64,000 nucleotides of DNA from positions 1 to 64,000 of the forward strand of contig JAEZSL010000082.1 of assembly GCA_023443925.1 (NCBI GenBank), given 5' to 3'. A program made the translations under genes and the position numbers. The stretch comes from Bacillota bacterium (GTDB lineage: Bacteria; Bacillota_A; Clostridia; Lachnospirales; Lachnospiraceae). Positions within the stretch are counted from its first letter, which is position 1. Every line of letters starts with the position of its first letter. The notes beneath the pieces are model-generated. The model ran no database searches. It was given only the letters and a program-made list of their open reading frames with translations, and was not told the DNA's origin. Below, piece by piece: positions 7,947-17,084 of this stretch.

Positions 7947-8744
7947 ATGAATCGTATAGATTATGTGGAATATGATGCGGCCCATACGGGGGACTTTGTA
8001 TTTGATATACCGGAAGGGCATGACTGCTGGCTGCTGTTACTGACCCAGACACCTGCAATATTTTTAGTTGACGGCGTCTACAGGGAATATCCTTCTAATT
8101 GCGCGATACTATACAGACCCAAACAGAGGATTTATTACCGTGCCTGTTCGGACCGATATGCAAATGACTGGATTCGTTTTTATACGGATGAAACGTATGT
8201 TACTACCGCGCCGATCCGCAGCGGAGTGCCGTTTATCATACACGATCCTTCCTATTGCCATAAACTTTACCAATTGCTTGTGTCGGAACATGTTTTAAAC
8301 AATAATTTTAAAGATATTTCGATTGATAATTTATTAAGGGTTTTATTTAACAAACTGCTGGAATCTTATAATTATAAAGCAGTGTCACCTCTATTTCATA
8401 ATTTGAATGAATTAAAATTGGAGATCTACCATAATCCCAATAAAGAATGGACTGTTTCAAAGATGGCCGAAAAACTTAATATCAGTGTGGGCTATCTGGA
8501 AGATATCTATAAAGGGACTTTTGGTGTATCCTGTATGGACGATGTCATAAACAGCCGCATTAACTTAGCGAAAAAGTATCTCCTGTACGATAGTCATTAT
8601 ACCATTTCGGAGATAGTAACGTTATGCGGTTACCGTAATATGGAACATTTTTTCCGCCAATTTAAGAAAGTTACCGGATTTACTCCAAATCAATTCAGGA
8701 AAAGCCCTTATCAATTGTATAAACCGGAAGAGAAAGAAAATTAA
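7947..8744 (+). CDS. AraC-family transcriptional regulator
   Basis: A 265-residue AraC-type regulator. The N-terminal domain (about 1-150) is a cupin-like ligand domain; the C-terminal two-HTH domain (about 165-258) ends with FFRQFKKVTGFTPNQFRKS. ATG occurs at 7944 and 7947; the second is chosen because it puts GGAGG at the usual spacing. It lies behind GH27, separated by a short inverted repeat (CAGCAATT/AATTGCTG, 7891-7916), and is probably cotranscribed. It resembles the regulator at 62841-63629, sharing the unusual C(M/I)(D/N)DVIN segment between the two HTH motifs, so the two are likely paralogues. Confidence 0.88.
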   Translation: MNRIDYVEYDAAHTGDFVFDIPEGHDCWLLLLTQTPAIFLVDGVYREYPSNCAILYRPKQRIYYRACSDRYANDWIRFYTDETYVTTAPIRSGVPFIIHDPSYCHKLYQLLVSEHVLNNNFKDISIDNLLRVLFNKLLESYNYKAVSPLFHNLNELKLEIYHNPNKEWTVSKMAEKLNISVGYLEDIYKGTFGVSCMDDVINSRINLAKKYLLYDSHYTISEIVTLCGYRNMEHFFRQFKKVTGFTPNQFRKSPYQLYKPEEKEN

Positions 8745-8763
8745 TTAAATAGTATAATGCTCT

Positions 8764-8799
8764 AAAGTGTGAAAGCCAAAAGGATTTCACACTTTTTTT
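8764..8799 (+). terminator. Rho-independent terminator after AraC
   Basis: AAAGTGTGAAA (8764-8774) pairs with TTTCACACTTT (8785-8795) over a 10-nt loop and runs into a seven-T tract. It closes the GH27-AraC unit. Confidence 0.88.
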
Positions 8800-9138
8800 G
8801 TGTAAAATACCTGAAGCTAAAAAGATGTGATGTAATATATTTCAACAAAGTAAACAAAAAAGTAAACTGTTTATTAGGCAAACTATAAATAATGACAATA
8901 CATCATATTTATTTGAAGATAAGTCATTTATGCCTGTAAATAGTTCAAATTAAGCTGAGTATATATCATTGTTTCATAATAATTAATAATTTATAATTAG
9001 TTTATTCAACATATTAAATAGAAAAAACAAATTAATTTAAAAAGATAATGAAAAAATTACCTAAAAAAACTTAATATTGTTAAGTAAAATATATATGTTG
9101 CATAAAACACGCACGCTAACTTGCATAAGGAGGGAAAA
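8800..9138. other. AT-rich promoter region before the GH120-like operon
   Basis: About 340 bp with no gene, very rich in A and T. It must hold the promoter of the downstream operon, but no -35/-10 pair stands out and I see no riboswitch-like structure. A strong SD, AAGGAGGG, is at 9127-9134. Confidence 0.6.
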
Positions 9139-11103
9139 ATGGATCAAGATATGACGTTACGTTTACCTGACGGCAATTATTTTAATCTGTGGGAAAAAGC
9201 GCAGAACCATGACAGAGAAATTCACGTAGACGGGAATCACCCGGCCGCATCGGATAAAAATAATGGTTCACCCGGCTCTCCGTTAAAAACAATCAATGCC
9301 GCAGCATCCATGGCGATGCCTGGAACCCGGATATTAATCCATGGGGGGACTTACAGAGAATGTGTACATCCGGTCAGAGGGGGCAGTTCAGCTGATAAAA
9401 TGATTTGTTATGAAGCCTTTGGTGATGGAGAAGTAATCATTAAAGCCTCTTATCCGGTTAAGGAATTTAAAAAGAGTGAGGGCTGGAATCTAATCCGGTT
9501 TTCACCGGATCAAGAAAGAGAAGAAAATAATAGCAGGATATGGGAAGTAAAGTTAGATCCTGATGAATTCCGTGGATATAATCCATTTTGTGCAGTCAAT
9601 ATTCTGCATGACCGTCTGTTTATCGAATATGACAAAACAGATATGACTACCTATTTAAACCGCCGGGGCATGGTTTTTTGTGACGGGAAACCACTTTATC
9701 AGGTGTCACTCTACAATCAGCTTAGTGATCATCCTGGCTCTTACTGGGTGGAAGCAAATGGTTTGACCGTACACTTTCGTCTGGAACAAGAGGATGACCC
9801 CAGTAACCATGAGATTGAATTAACGTGCAGAGAACAGTGTTTTGCACCGGAGATTCCATTTTTATCTTATATTAAAGTAAAAGGTCTAACCTGTGCCCAT
9901 GCGGCAACGGGAGCACCGGTACCGCAAAGAGGTTCCTTATCCTGTTTCAGGGGGCATCACTGGATTATAGAAGATTGTACCATAGACTGGGCTAACGGGG
10001 TAGGTATTGATATCGGCAATGAATGCTGGCACCATTCCTTAATAGAGAATCAGATTATAGGTTCTGCCGTAATCAGACGCAACAAGATTATTAATGCAGG
10101 AGTTTGCGGCATTGCAGGTATGTTTGCCAAAAATTTATTAATTGAAGATAACCTGATACAAGGCACCGGATGGCAGAAGATGGAGTTATCCTGGGAAGCG
10201 GGAGGAATCAAAGTACACGATTGTACCAACAGTTTAATCCGCCGAAACATATTTACCAAAACGATTCGGGCGGATCATCTTTGGATGGATATGGGGAATG
10301 AAAACAACCGTATTACACAGAACCTGTTCCTGGATGGAATAAATCAGAGAGAAGCCATATTTATAGAATGCAGCCGTGATGATATTAATCTCATTGATAA
10401 TAATATTTTCTGGAATGTGGAAGGACGCTTTGATCCTGCAGCACTACCCAAAGAACCTGGTTCAGCCGGCTGGTATAAGATGGAAGAGACCGGAGCGGTC
10501 AATGGGTATGCGATATATGGGGAAGGCACGGACCATATACATATTGTGAATAATTTTATCGGAAGATGCAAAAGCGCAGGTTATTATGCGAAAACGGTTG
10601 CTTTTCGAATTACCTGGGATAAAAGAGGCGGAACTGCAAGGGATACAAAGATATGGAATAATATTTTTTACGATTGTAAAGAAGCTGCTATTAAAATGCC
10701 CACAGAACAGAATGAATCGGATGGGAATCTGTTCCTTAATATGCCCGGGGGTTACTTAAGAATTCTTTATCCTGCACCCGCGGTATGTCTGGATTTGCAG
10801 GCGTGGCAGGAATTTTACGGATTTGATAGGAATGGGCAGGAAGGCCGGTTTGAAATTAATATCGATACAGACAAATTTACGATGGAAATAAGTAAAAAGC
10901 ATGAAACACCCAGGATTTTTCCGGGAAAGTCTGAAAAAGACAGATATATCCGGAATACGGAAGATATTGGAAAGGTAAACGTTAAGTCTATCGCTGCAAA
11001 TGATTTTTATGGTAATACCATCTCAGCAGAGCAGCGGTTGCCGGGACCGTTTTCTATATTAGGAGAGAACCAGGTAATATCCATAGATCCACGTAAACTA
11101 TAA
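9139..11103 (+). CDS. GH120-like right-handed beta-helix glycosidase (probable beta-xylosidase)
   Basis: A 654-residue right-handed parallel beta-helix protein. Residues 25-75 (HVDGNHPAASD to ILIHGGTYRE) match the N-terminal rung pattern of beta-helix carbohydrate enzymes. Two segments resemble GH120 xylosidase, whose known pair is Asp382 and Glu405 in XylC: LWMDMGNENNRITQNLF with Asp384, and EAIFIECSRDD with Glu410. This suggests a retaining beta-xylosidase. There is no signal peptide, so substrates must be imported. Start 9139 follows AAGGAGGG by four bases; a TTG 18 bases earlier overlaps that site and is rejected. The importer genes follow at once (14 bp). Distant relation to pectate-lyase-type helices is the alternative. 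Confidence 0.72.
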   Translation: MDQDMTLRLPDGNYFNLWEKAQNHDREIHVDGNHPAASDKNNGSPGSPLKTINAAASMAMPGTRILIHGGTYRECVHPVRGGSSADKMICYEAFGDGEVIIKASYPVKEFKKSEGWNLIRFSPDQEREENNSRIWEVKLDPDEFRGYNPFCAVNILHDRLFIEYDKTDMTTYLNRRGMVFCDGKPLYQVSLYNQLSDHPGSYWVEANGLTVHFRLEQEDDPSNHEIELTCREQCFAPEIPFLSYIKVKGLTCAHAATGAPVPQRGSLSCFRGHHWIIEDCTIDWANGVGIDIGNECWHHSLIENQIIGSAVIRRNKIINAGVCGIAGMFAKNLLIEDNLIQGTGWQKMELSWEAGGIKVHDCTNSLIRRNIFTKTIRADHLWMDMGNENNRITQNLFLDGINQREAIFIECSRDDINLIDNNIFWNVEGRFDPAALPKEPGSAGWYKMEETGAVNGYAIYGEGTDHIHIVNNFIGRCKSAGYYAKTVAFRITWDKRGGTARDTKIWNNIFYDCKEAAIKMPTEQNESDGNLFLNMPGGYLRILYPAPAVCLDLQAWQEFYGFDRNGQEGRFEINIDTDKFTMEISKKHETPRIFPGKSEKDRYIRNTEDIGKVNVKSIAANDFYGNTISAEQRLPGPFSILGENQVISIDPRKL

Positions 11104-11117
11104 AAAGGAGAGACATG

Positions 11118-12038
11118 ATGAAACTATTTCAAAACAAAAGGAAATTAAGGTCATACAAGGAATTTCTTTATATTCTTCCTTTTATTGTGCTGGTAGCAGT
11201 ATTTGCCTATTATCCTCTGTACGGGTGGGTATATGCTTTCTTTGATTACAGACCCCCCCAGCCAATGACCATGGATAATTTTGTGGGTTTAAAATGGTTT
11301 AAATCCATGGTTGCCAATCCGGTTAAAACAAAACAAATACTTAATGTACTGATCAATACCCTGGTCATGAGCGGGATCACAGTCGGAACTTCATGGCTCC
11401 CAATGCTTTTTGCCGTATTTCTGAATGAAATTAAGTGTATGCCATTTCGAAAAATAGTTCAGACCGTAACCACCATTCCTAATTTTATCAGCTGGGTTCT
11501 GGTGTATTCTGTGGCATTTAACTTATTTAATAATACAGGTGTGGTAAACCAGGTATTGGTATCCGTAGGTATCCTCGATAAACCCGTTCAGTTTTTACAG
11601 GCCTCCAGTAATGTCTGGTTAACCCAGTGGCTGTGGCTTACGTGGAAGAATTTAGGGTGGGCGGCTATTATGTATATAGCAGCGATTACCGGTATTGATG
11701 AAGAAATGTTTGAGGCAGCTAAGGTGGATGGTGCAACCAGGATGCAGAGAATCCGTTTTATCACGATTCCCAGTATATTACCTACATATTTTGTATTATT
11801 GATGCTGGCCATCGCTAGTTTCCTTTCAAATGGAATGGAACAGTATTATGTGTTCCAGAACGCATTTAATAAAGAACATATTCAGGTTCTGGATTTGTAT
11901 GTATTTAATCTGGCTATGGGAAGCGGAAGTTATTCCGTTGCAACTGCACTTAGTATCTTAAAAAGTGTGATCAGTTTAATGCTTCTCACGGTAGCAAACG
12001 GTATTTCAAAGCTGGTAAGAGGCGAAAGCTTTTTATAA
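11118..12038 (+). CDS. ABC sugar importer permease, LplB type
   Basis: A permease of 306 residues with six predicted membrane helices, of the LplB branch of CUT1 carbohydrate importers. The N-terminal block YPLYGWVYAFFDYRPP and the cytoplasmic EAA loop (EAAKVDGATRMQRIRFITIP, around residue 200) that docks the ATPase are both present. ATG at 11115 and 11118 are possible; the second has better spacing to AAGGAG. It is the first of three importer genes (permease, permease, lipoprotein) behind the GH120-like enzyme, so xylo-oligosaccharide uptake is likely. No ATPase gene accompanies it. Confidence 0.9.
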   Translation: MKLFQNKRKLRSYKEFLYILPFIVLVAVFAYYPLYGWVYAFFDYRPPQPMTMDNFVGLKWFKSMVANPVKTKQILNVLINTLVMSGITVGTSWLPMLFAVFLNEIKCMPFRKIVQTVTTIPNFISWVLVYSVAFNLFNNTGVVNQVLVSVGILDKPVQFLQASSNVWLTQWLWLTWKNLGWAAIMYIAAITGIDEEMFEAAKVDGATRMQRIRFITIPSILPTYFVLLMLAIASFLSNGMEQYYVFQNAFNKEHIQVLDLYVFNLAMGSGSYSVATALSILKSVISLMLLTVANGISKLVRGESFL

Positions 12039-12053
12039 TAGGGAGGAGACGTT

Positions 12054-12974
12054 ATGGGAATGGTCAAAAAAAGAAAACGCCAGAAACAGAGCTTTGCGGA
12101 TATCGTAATCAGTATAATAATATATGTGTTTTTTGGTGCATTTGCCTTTATTTGTGTATATCCGTTTTATTATATATTCATTAATACGATTAGTTCTAAT
12201 GAACTGAGTCAAAAGGGTTTAATTATTTTTCTGCCAAAGGCGGTTCATTTTCAGAATTATATCAAAGCAATTAAGATACCCGGATTGCTGGATGCCGCTA
12301 TTATATCCGTTGGGAGAACCTTAATTGGTACCCTGTTAACGGTTGTTTCAACTGCTTTTCTTGGTTACATGTTTACCAGAGAAACCATGTGGCACAGGAA
12401 ATTCTGGTACCGTTTTGTAATTGTTACCATGTATTTCAATGCAGGTATCATACCTTGGTTTTTAACAATGCGGAATCTCCATCTGACTAATAATTTCTGG
12501 GGATATATCCTGCCGGTCATTGTATCGCCTTTTTATATTATTCTGGCCAAGACCTTTGTGGAATCGATACCAAAAGAATTACAACAGGCGGCTGAAATTG
12601 ACGGGGCAGGTACGATGAAAGTGTTTTACAAGGTAATAATGCCGGTAATCAAGCCGATTATGGCAACCGTGGCTATATTCGCCGCAGTAAGTCAGTGGAA
12701 TGCATTTCAGGACACCCTGCTGCTTATGACGGACAATAAGCTATATAGCTTACAGTTTATATTATACCAGTATATTAATCAGGCCAGTTCATTAAAACAG
12801 CTTGTGAATTCTTCGAGCAGTTCGGCGGTTGCACAGACTGTAGCAACTGTTCAGACCGCTACATCAATACGTATGACGGTAACGATTATCGTAGTTGCAC
12901 CGATTTTGCTCATATATCCTATTTTCCAGCGCTATTTTGTTAAAGGTATTATGATTGGAGCAGTTAAGGGTTAA
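12054..12974 (+). CDS. ABC sugar importer permease, YtcP type
   Basis: A 306-residue six-helix permease of the YtcP branch, the usual partner of LplB. The EAA loop (EIDGAGTMKVFYKVIMPVIKP) sits near residue 180, and the protein ends in the conserved QRYFVKGIMIGAVKG tail. GGGAGG is 7 bp before the ATG, and the gene starts 15 bp after its partner. Translation is tightly grouped with the upstream permease. A small hairpin (GATGC/GCATC, 12989-13001) lies between it and the binding-protein gene and may protect or tune the downstream message. Confidence 0.92.
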   Translation: MGMVKKRKRQKQSFADIVISIIIYVFFGAFAFICVYPFYYIFINTISSNELSQKGLIIFLPKAVHFQNYIKAIKIPGLLDAAIISVGRTLIGTLLTVVSTAFLGYMFTRETMWHRKFWYRFVIVTMYFNAGIIPWFLTMRNLHLTNNFWGYILPVIVSPFYIILAKTFVESIPKELQQAAEIDGAGTMKVFYKVIMPVIKPIMATVAIFAAVSQWNAFQDTLLLMTDNKLYSLQFILYQYINQASSLKQLVNSSSSSAVAQTVATVQTATSIRMTVTIIVVAPILLIYPIFQRYFVKGIMIGAVKG

Positions 12975-13035
12975 ATATAGGAGGATGCGATGCAAAGCAT
13001 CTTATTATATATTATTAAGAATGGAGGTTTTATTT

Positions 13036-14838
13036 ATGAAGAAGAGGAAAATCGTTTCATTGATGCTGGCGGTAATTTGTACGCTCTCTTTGATTATGAC
13101 CGGATGTTCCGGAGCAAAGAAAACAAATACTACCACGACGGACACCAAAGATTCCGGTGCAGCAAGTACGAATACGGCAGAAGCTACCAAGGATACTGCT
13201 GAAAGTACACCAGCTGGAATCGACCACACAAATCCACTTACTCTTGAGGTCTATGATGTTGCAGCAAACTATCAGGGGACACAGAGCGGTTGGTTTGCAA
13301 AAGTAGTTAAGGACAAATTTAATTTAGAGTTAAATATTATCGCCCCTCAGGCATCCGGTGATGGGGAAGCTCTTTACCAGACACGTACAGCCGCTGGAAA
13401 GTTAGGTGATATTATCCTGCTTGATAATTCACCCCTGCAGGATTGTATCAAAGCTGGCCTGATTGCTGATATCAGCAGCGATGTACAAAACAGCACGAAT
13501 TTAAACCAGTATTATGAACAGTATAAAACCTTTAACTCAGGTCTGGAAGGTAATAGTGAAGGGAAACTTTACGGACTTCCCTGCCAGATAACCAATACCT
13601 CACCGACATCTTTTTCTGAGGATACAGTATATATCAGTCCTATGCTTCCCTGGGATTATTATACGGAAGTAGGTGCTCCTGAGATGAAAAACCTGGATGA
13701 TTTGTTAAATGTCCTGGAAAAAATCCAGAAAGCACATCCAACCAATGATGCCGGAAATCCGAACTATGCCATTTCCTTATGGCCGGATTGGGATAAGGGC
13801 GGAACTCAGATTACCATGGAAACAGCTACACAGCTTACGAAAACCTATGGCTATGAAGTAAATGGTTCTATTATGCTTGGTAACACCGGTGATATGAAAG
13901 AAGTTACGGATGATGACGGAGCATATTATAAAATTCTTCATTTCTTCTATGAAGCTAACCAGAGAGGTTTAGTAGATCCTGACTCAGGTTCACAGAATTG
14001 GGATAATGCCTGCACAAAAATGAAAAATAAACAGGTATTAATGTTCTGGTATAACTGGCAGAGAGGTTTCTGGAATACTCCGGACCGTGCCAATGAAAGA
14101 AATGCATATATCTATGCACCGGTTGAAGATATGAATTTTTATCAGCCATCTGATTCTTATTTTGGTGATGGAAGGGCGTTTGCACTTGGCGCTCACATGG
14201 AAGGCAATGACAGAGCCAGAGCAATTGAATTCTTAGATTGGCTTATTAGTCCCGAAGGTCTTCAGTATATCCATCACGGTATTCCGGATTGGAGTTATAC
14301 AAAAGGCGATGACGGAAAATATACCCTTACGGAAAATGGACTTTATGGTCTGATGGAAAACCGTACCGTTCCGGATGAATGGGGCGGCGGCGGATTTGAT
14401 GATGGTAACAGCAAAATCAATCAATGGCCATTACATTCTGTATCAATCAATCCTAATACAAAAGAACCTTACAATTCAAACTATTGGGCATCCTATCTGG
14501 AAGCCAACAAGACTACGATGACAAAAGAATGGACTGAAAAATATGGTGGTGAAAACCAGGTTAAATATCTGGAAAGTACCGGACAATTAAAACCTGTACC
14601 AAATGTTAATATTATTCTCCCCAGTGATACCACAGATGTGGCTTTAATCCGCAGCCAGTGTGCAACTTTAATATGTGATACTTCCTGGAGAATGGTTTTT
14701 GCAGGCAGTGAAGATGAATTCAAGAGCATGTGGGCTGATATGAAGACTCAGCTTCAAGGCCTTGACTGGTCACAATTAGTTGAATTTGATAAAGCAAAAT
14801 ATCAGAACGTGATTGACGCCAGAAATGCTGCAAAATAA
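13036..14838 (+). CDS. Sugar-binding lipoprotein of the LplB/YtcP importer
   Basis: A 600-residue extracellular solute-binding protein. The N-terminus has basic residues, a hydrophobic stretch and a lipobox ending at Cys24 (LIMTGC), followed by a Ser/Thr/Lys-rich tether of about 40 residues. It would be anchored outside the membrane and hand oligosaccharides to the two permeases just upstream. Its length is typical of the large binding proteins that go with LplB/YtcP. The start is 13036, with GGAGG eight bases upstream; earlier in-frame ATGs encode no lipoprotein signal. A strong terminator follows. Confidence 0.92.
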   Translation: MKKRKIVSLMLAVICTLSLIMTGCSGAKKTNTTTTDTKDSGAASTNTAEATKDTAESTPAGIDHTNPLTLEVYDVAANYQGTQSGWFAKVVKDKFNLELNIIAPQASGDGEALYQTRTAAGKLGDIILLDNSPLQDCIKAGLIADISSDVQNSTNLNQYYEQYKTFNSGLEGNSEGKLYGLPCQITNTSPTSFSEDTVYISPMLPWDYYTEVGAPEMKNLDDLLNVLEKIQKAHPTNDAGNPNYAISLWPDWDKGGTQITMETATQLTKTYGYEVNGSIMLGNTGDMKEVTDDDGAYYKILHFFYEANQRGLVDPDSGSQNWDNACTKMKNKQVLMFWYNWQRGFWNTPDRANERNAYIYAPVEDMNFYQPSDSYFGDGRAFALGAHMEGNDRARAIEFLDWLISPEGLQYIHHGIPDWSYTKGDDGKYTLTENGLYGLMENRTVPDEWGGGGFDDGNSKINQWPLHSVSINPNTKEPYNSNYWASYLEANKTTMTKEWTEKYGGENQVKYLESTGQLKPVPNVNIILPSDTTDVALIRSQCATLICDTSWRMVFAGSEDEFKSMWADMKTQLQGLDWSQLVEFDKAKYQNVIDARNAAK

Positions 14839-14893
14839 ACATCGTGATTTTATAGTTTATATTATTTCATAGTTTTGTATGAATGAACATGCG

Positions 14894-14939
14894 AAAAGTT
14901 CCATATATGATTCGAAAGTGTCATATATGGAACTTTTTA
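14894..14939 (+). terminator. Strong rho-independent terminator
   Basis: AAAAGTTCCATATATGA (14894-14910) pairs perfectly with TCATATATGGAACTTTT (14921-14937) over a 10-nt loop, with T-rich sequence after it and A-rich before it, so it could work in both directions. It closes the importer operon. The following 260 bp to 15199 are AT-rich promoter sequence without a believable gene. Confidence 0.92.
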
Positions 14940-15199
14940 CTTTAACTAAAATTGCAGGTTTAACTGTTTCTTAGTCAAAAGTTGGGATATCGATATAAGA
15001 AGCAGTCCTCAAGGGTATTAATCTATATTTTCAGTAAAGTTATTATATCTGGGCAAGAGCAAAAATACGAACAGAATAGGATATTAGAATATGTCAATGA
15101 ATGGATTGGATATATCATTGTATGCCAAATACTGATAATCTATAATTTAATTAATGTATTAATATAACGGCTCTGCGAAAGAAAACCGAAGGAGACTGT

Positions 15200-17014
15200 A
15201 TGATTCTAACTGAAATGAAACAGGACACCTATTATTTGCTCTGTTATACCAGATTACCAGGGGACGAAAAAATTTATGCTCCAAAACTTGCTCACAGTAT
15301 GCATCTTGCATATAGTGAGGATGGGAAGAATTACAAGGAATTAAATCATAATTCCGGCGTTTTATTTGTAAAGGCGACGGAAAATCCGGACGGTACGCTG
15401 AATGCGAAAAGTCTTAAGAATCCTTTCCTGTTTAAATTAACCGACAACACATTTGGGGTGCTTGCCATCCGTACGGAGGCTGACGGTACTGAGGATATTT
15501 CCAGTAAAGGGTGTGCCCTTTTCTTTACTTCAACCGATCTTTTACATTATACCGAGGTTCAGCCAATTGATTTAAAAGGGAATGCTTATCTTAGTGATAT
15601 TGCATGTTTTTATGACCAGACTCAAAAGAAGTACATAATAAAGTGGTGTGATACGGCCGGTAATTATTATCAGAACAACATAAAAGATTTTACAAACCTT
15701 TCGGAGGTATCCGAGCCGGAACAAACCGCTGCATTTTCCCTGGATTTTGTGACAGCGGACATTGAAGGTATTCTTCCCAGAAATGTAATAATGATATCAA
15801 AGGATATTGCCCACAGGTTACTCTGTAAGCTTACGGTTCCGGTGAATATTAAAATTAAAGTTCCTGACGAAATTATTGCGGCTTCCGAAAGTGATTTAAA
15901 ACAAGTGAGAGCAAAAGCAATTTACAGCGACGGAACAACGGCGTCCAAACGGATTGATTGGGATACCAAAGGAATTGACTGGGCAAAGCCGGGAAGTTAT
16001 AAAGTAACCGGTAACGTTCATCAGGATCACTTTGAGAATCCCATTGCAATAAACCGTGCGGATCCTTGTATCGGAAGGTGGCAGGGCAAGTATTATTTTA
16101 TAGCTACCAATGATGCGGATAATAATCATTCCCTTTCTATACGGGAAGCGGATAATATTCCTGATTTAGTACAGGCAAGGGAGACTAAGATACTGGATAC
16201 CACTATGTACGAACATCTTGGTAATTTACTCTGGGCACCGGAATTCCATATTATTAAAGACCAACTCTATATCTTCCATGCCGGAACACCGGGAGAATTC
16301 CATAAAGAGCAATCCCATGTCATGAAACTAAAAAAAGGCGGGAACCCGCTCAAGTCCGAGGACTGGTGTATGCCGGTAAGAGTCCTTAAAAAGGACGGCA
16401 GTTATTTATATGATGAAGCTGGAATAACCCTTGATATGACCTGTTTTGAATATGAAGAGAATGTCTATGTTATCTGGGCTCAGCGGCAGTTTAAGCCGGT
16501 GGATCAGGGCTCCTGGCTCTACATTGCCAAGGTTGATTCAGAAAAGCCCTGGCAGCTGATTACAGATCCGGTGCTTATATCAAGGCCTGAATACGGATGG
16601 GCGAATAATCATGTTTTTGTAGATGAAGGACCCTTTTGTTTAATAACGGATACCAGGTTATTTGTTACCTTTGCAAGCGCGCTTGTAGATGAGACTTATA
16701 CCGTCGGTCTGTTAAGCGCTGAAAGGGATGCCGATTTATTAAATCCTGATAGCTGGATCAAGGAAAATCACCCTATTTTGACGTCCCGATGTGTACCTGG
16801 TGAATATGGTCCCGGTCATAATTCATATGTGATTGATGAAGACGGTACGGTTTGGAATGCTTATCATGCCAGATTTGGAATTGACGAGCCAAGAAGTTCC
16901 GGTATCAGACGGGTACACTTTGATATAGATGGTTATCCGGTACTGGACCTGACAGAAGAGAAGGATTTAGACAGGAATTTAGCTAAAGTATCCGCAACGG
17001 TATATGTTTTTTGA
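15200..17014 (+). CDS. GH43-type glycosidase with internal Ig-like (Big_4) domain
   Basis: A 604-residue cytoplasmic protein in three parts. Residues 1-210 look like a partial beta-propeller (NPFLF, ALFFTSTDLLHY). Residues 215-275 form an Ig-like bacterial domain (AKAIYSDGTTASKRIDWDTKG). Residues 280-600 are a GH43-like propeller with probable base Asp288 (RADPCI), pKa modulator Asp412 (TLDMTCF) and acid Glu476 (DEGPFCLI). GH43 enzymes are inverting arabinofuranosidases and xylosidases. The protein at 50713-52530 has the same plan and is a paralogue. SD AAGGAG precedes the ATG. It begins the xylan-type block of GH39 and two esterases. Confidence 0.8.
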   Translation: MILTEMKQDTYYLLCYTRLPGDEKIYAPKLAHSMHLAYSEDGKNYKELNHNSGVLFVKATENPDGTLNAKSLKNPFLFKLTDNTFGVLAIRTEADGTEDISSKGCALFFTSTDLLHYTEVQPIDLKGNAYLSDIACFYDQTQKKYIIKWCDTAGNYYQNNIKDFTNLSEVSEPEQTAAFSLDFVTADIEGILPRNVIMISKDIAHRLLCKLTVPVNIKIKVPDEIIAASESDLKQVRAKAIYSDGTTASKRIDWDTKGIDWAKPGSYKVTGNVHQDHFENPIAINRADPCIGRWQGKYYFIATNDADNNHSLSIREADNIPDLVQARETKILDTTMYEHLGNLLWAPEFHIIKDQLYIFHAGTPGEFHKEQSHVMKLKKGGNPLKSEDWCMPVRVLKKDGSYLYDEAGITLDMTCFEYEENVYVIWAQRQFKPVDQGSWLYIAKVDSEKPWQLITDPVLISRPEYGWANNHVFVDEGPFCLITDTRLFVTFASALVDETYTVGLLSAERDADLLNPDSWIKENHPILTSRCVPGEYGPGHNSYVIDEDGTVWNAYHARFGIDEPRSSGIRRVHFDIDGYPVLDLTEEKDLDRNLAKVSATVYVF

Positions 17015-17030
17015 TAATTATATAAGAGAA

Positions 17031-17070
17031 AGGTGCCGCCGGTGATTCTTTCACATTATTATAGCGGCTG
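17031..17070 (+). promoter_or_regulatory. Hairpin element copy B before the GH39 gene
   Basis: AAAGGTGCCGC, a loop containing ATTCTTTCAC, and GCGGCTGC form a stem of GCCGC (17035-17039) with GCGGC (17064-17068). It ends a few bases before the SD of the GH39 gene. It matches the elements at 3836, 40968 and 56846 in layout and in part of the loop sequence. In this place it could control access to the ribosome-binding site; that is inference. Confidence 0.45.
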
Positions 17071-17084
17071 CAATGGGAGTAAGC

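Noticed and set aside
14982..15167. Small 61-codon protein between importer and GH43
   Set aside because: No SD, AT-rich composition like the gap around it, and no recognisable feature.
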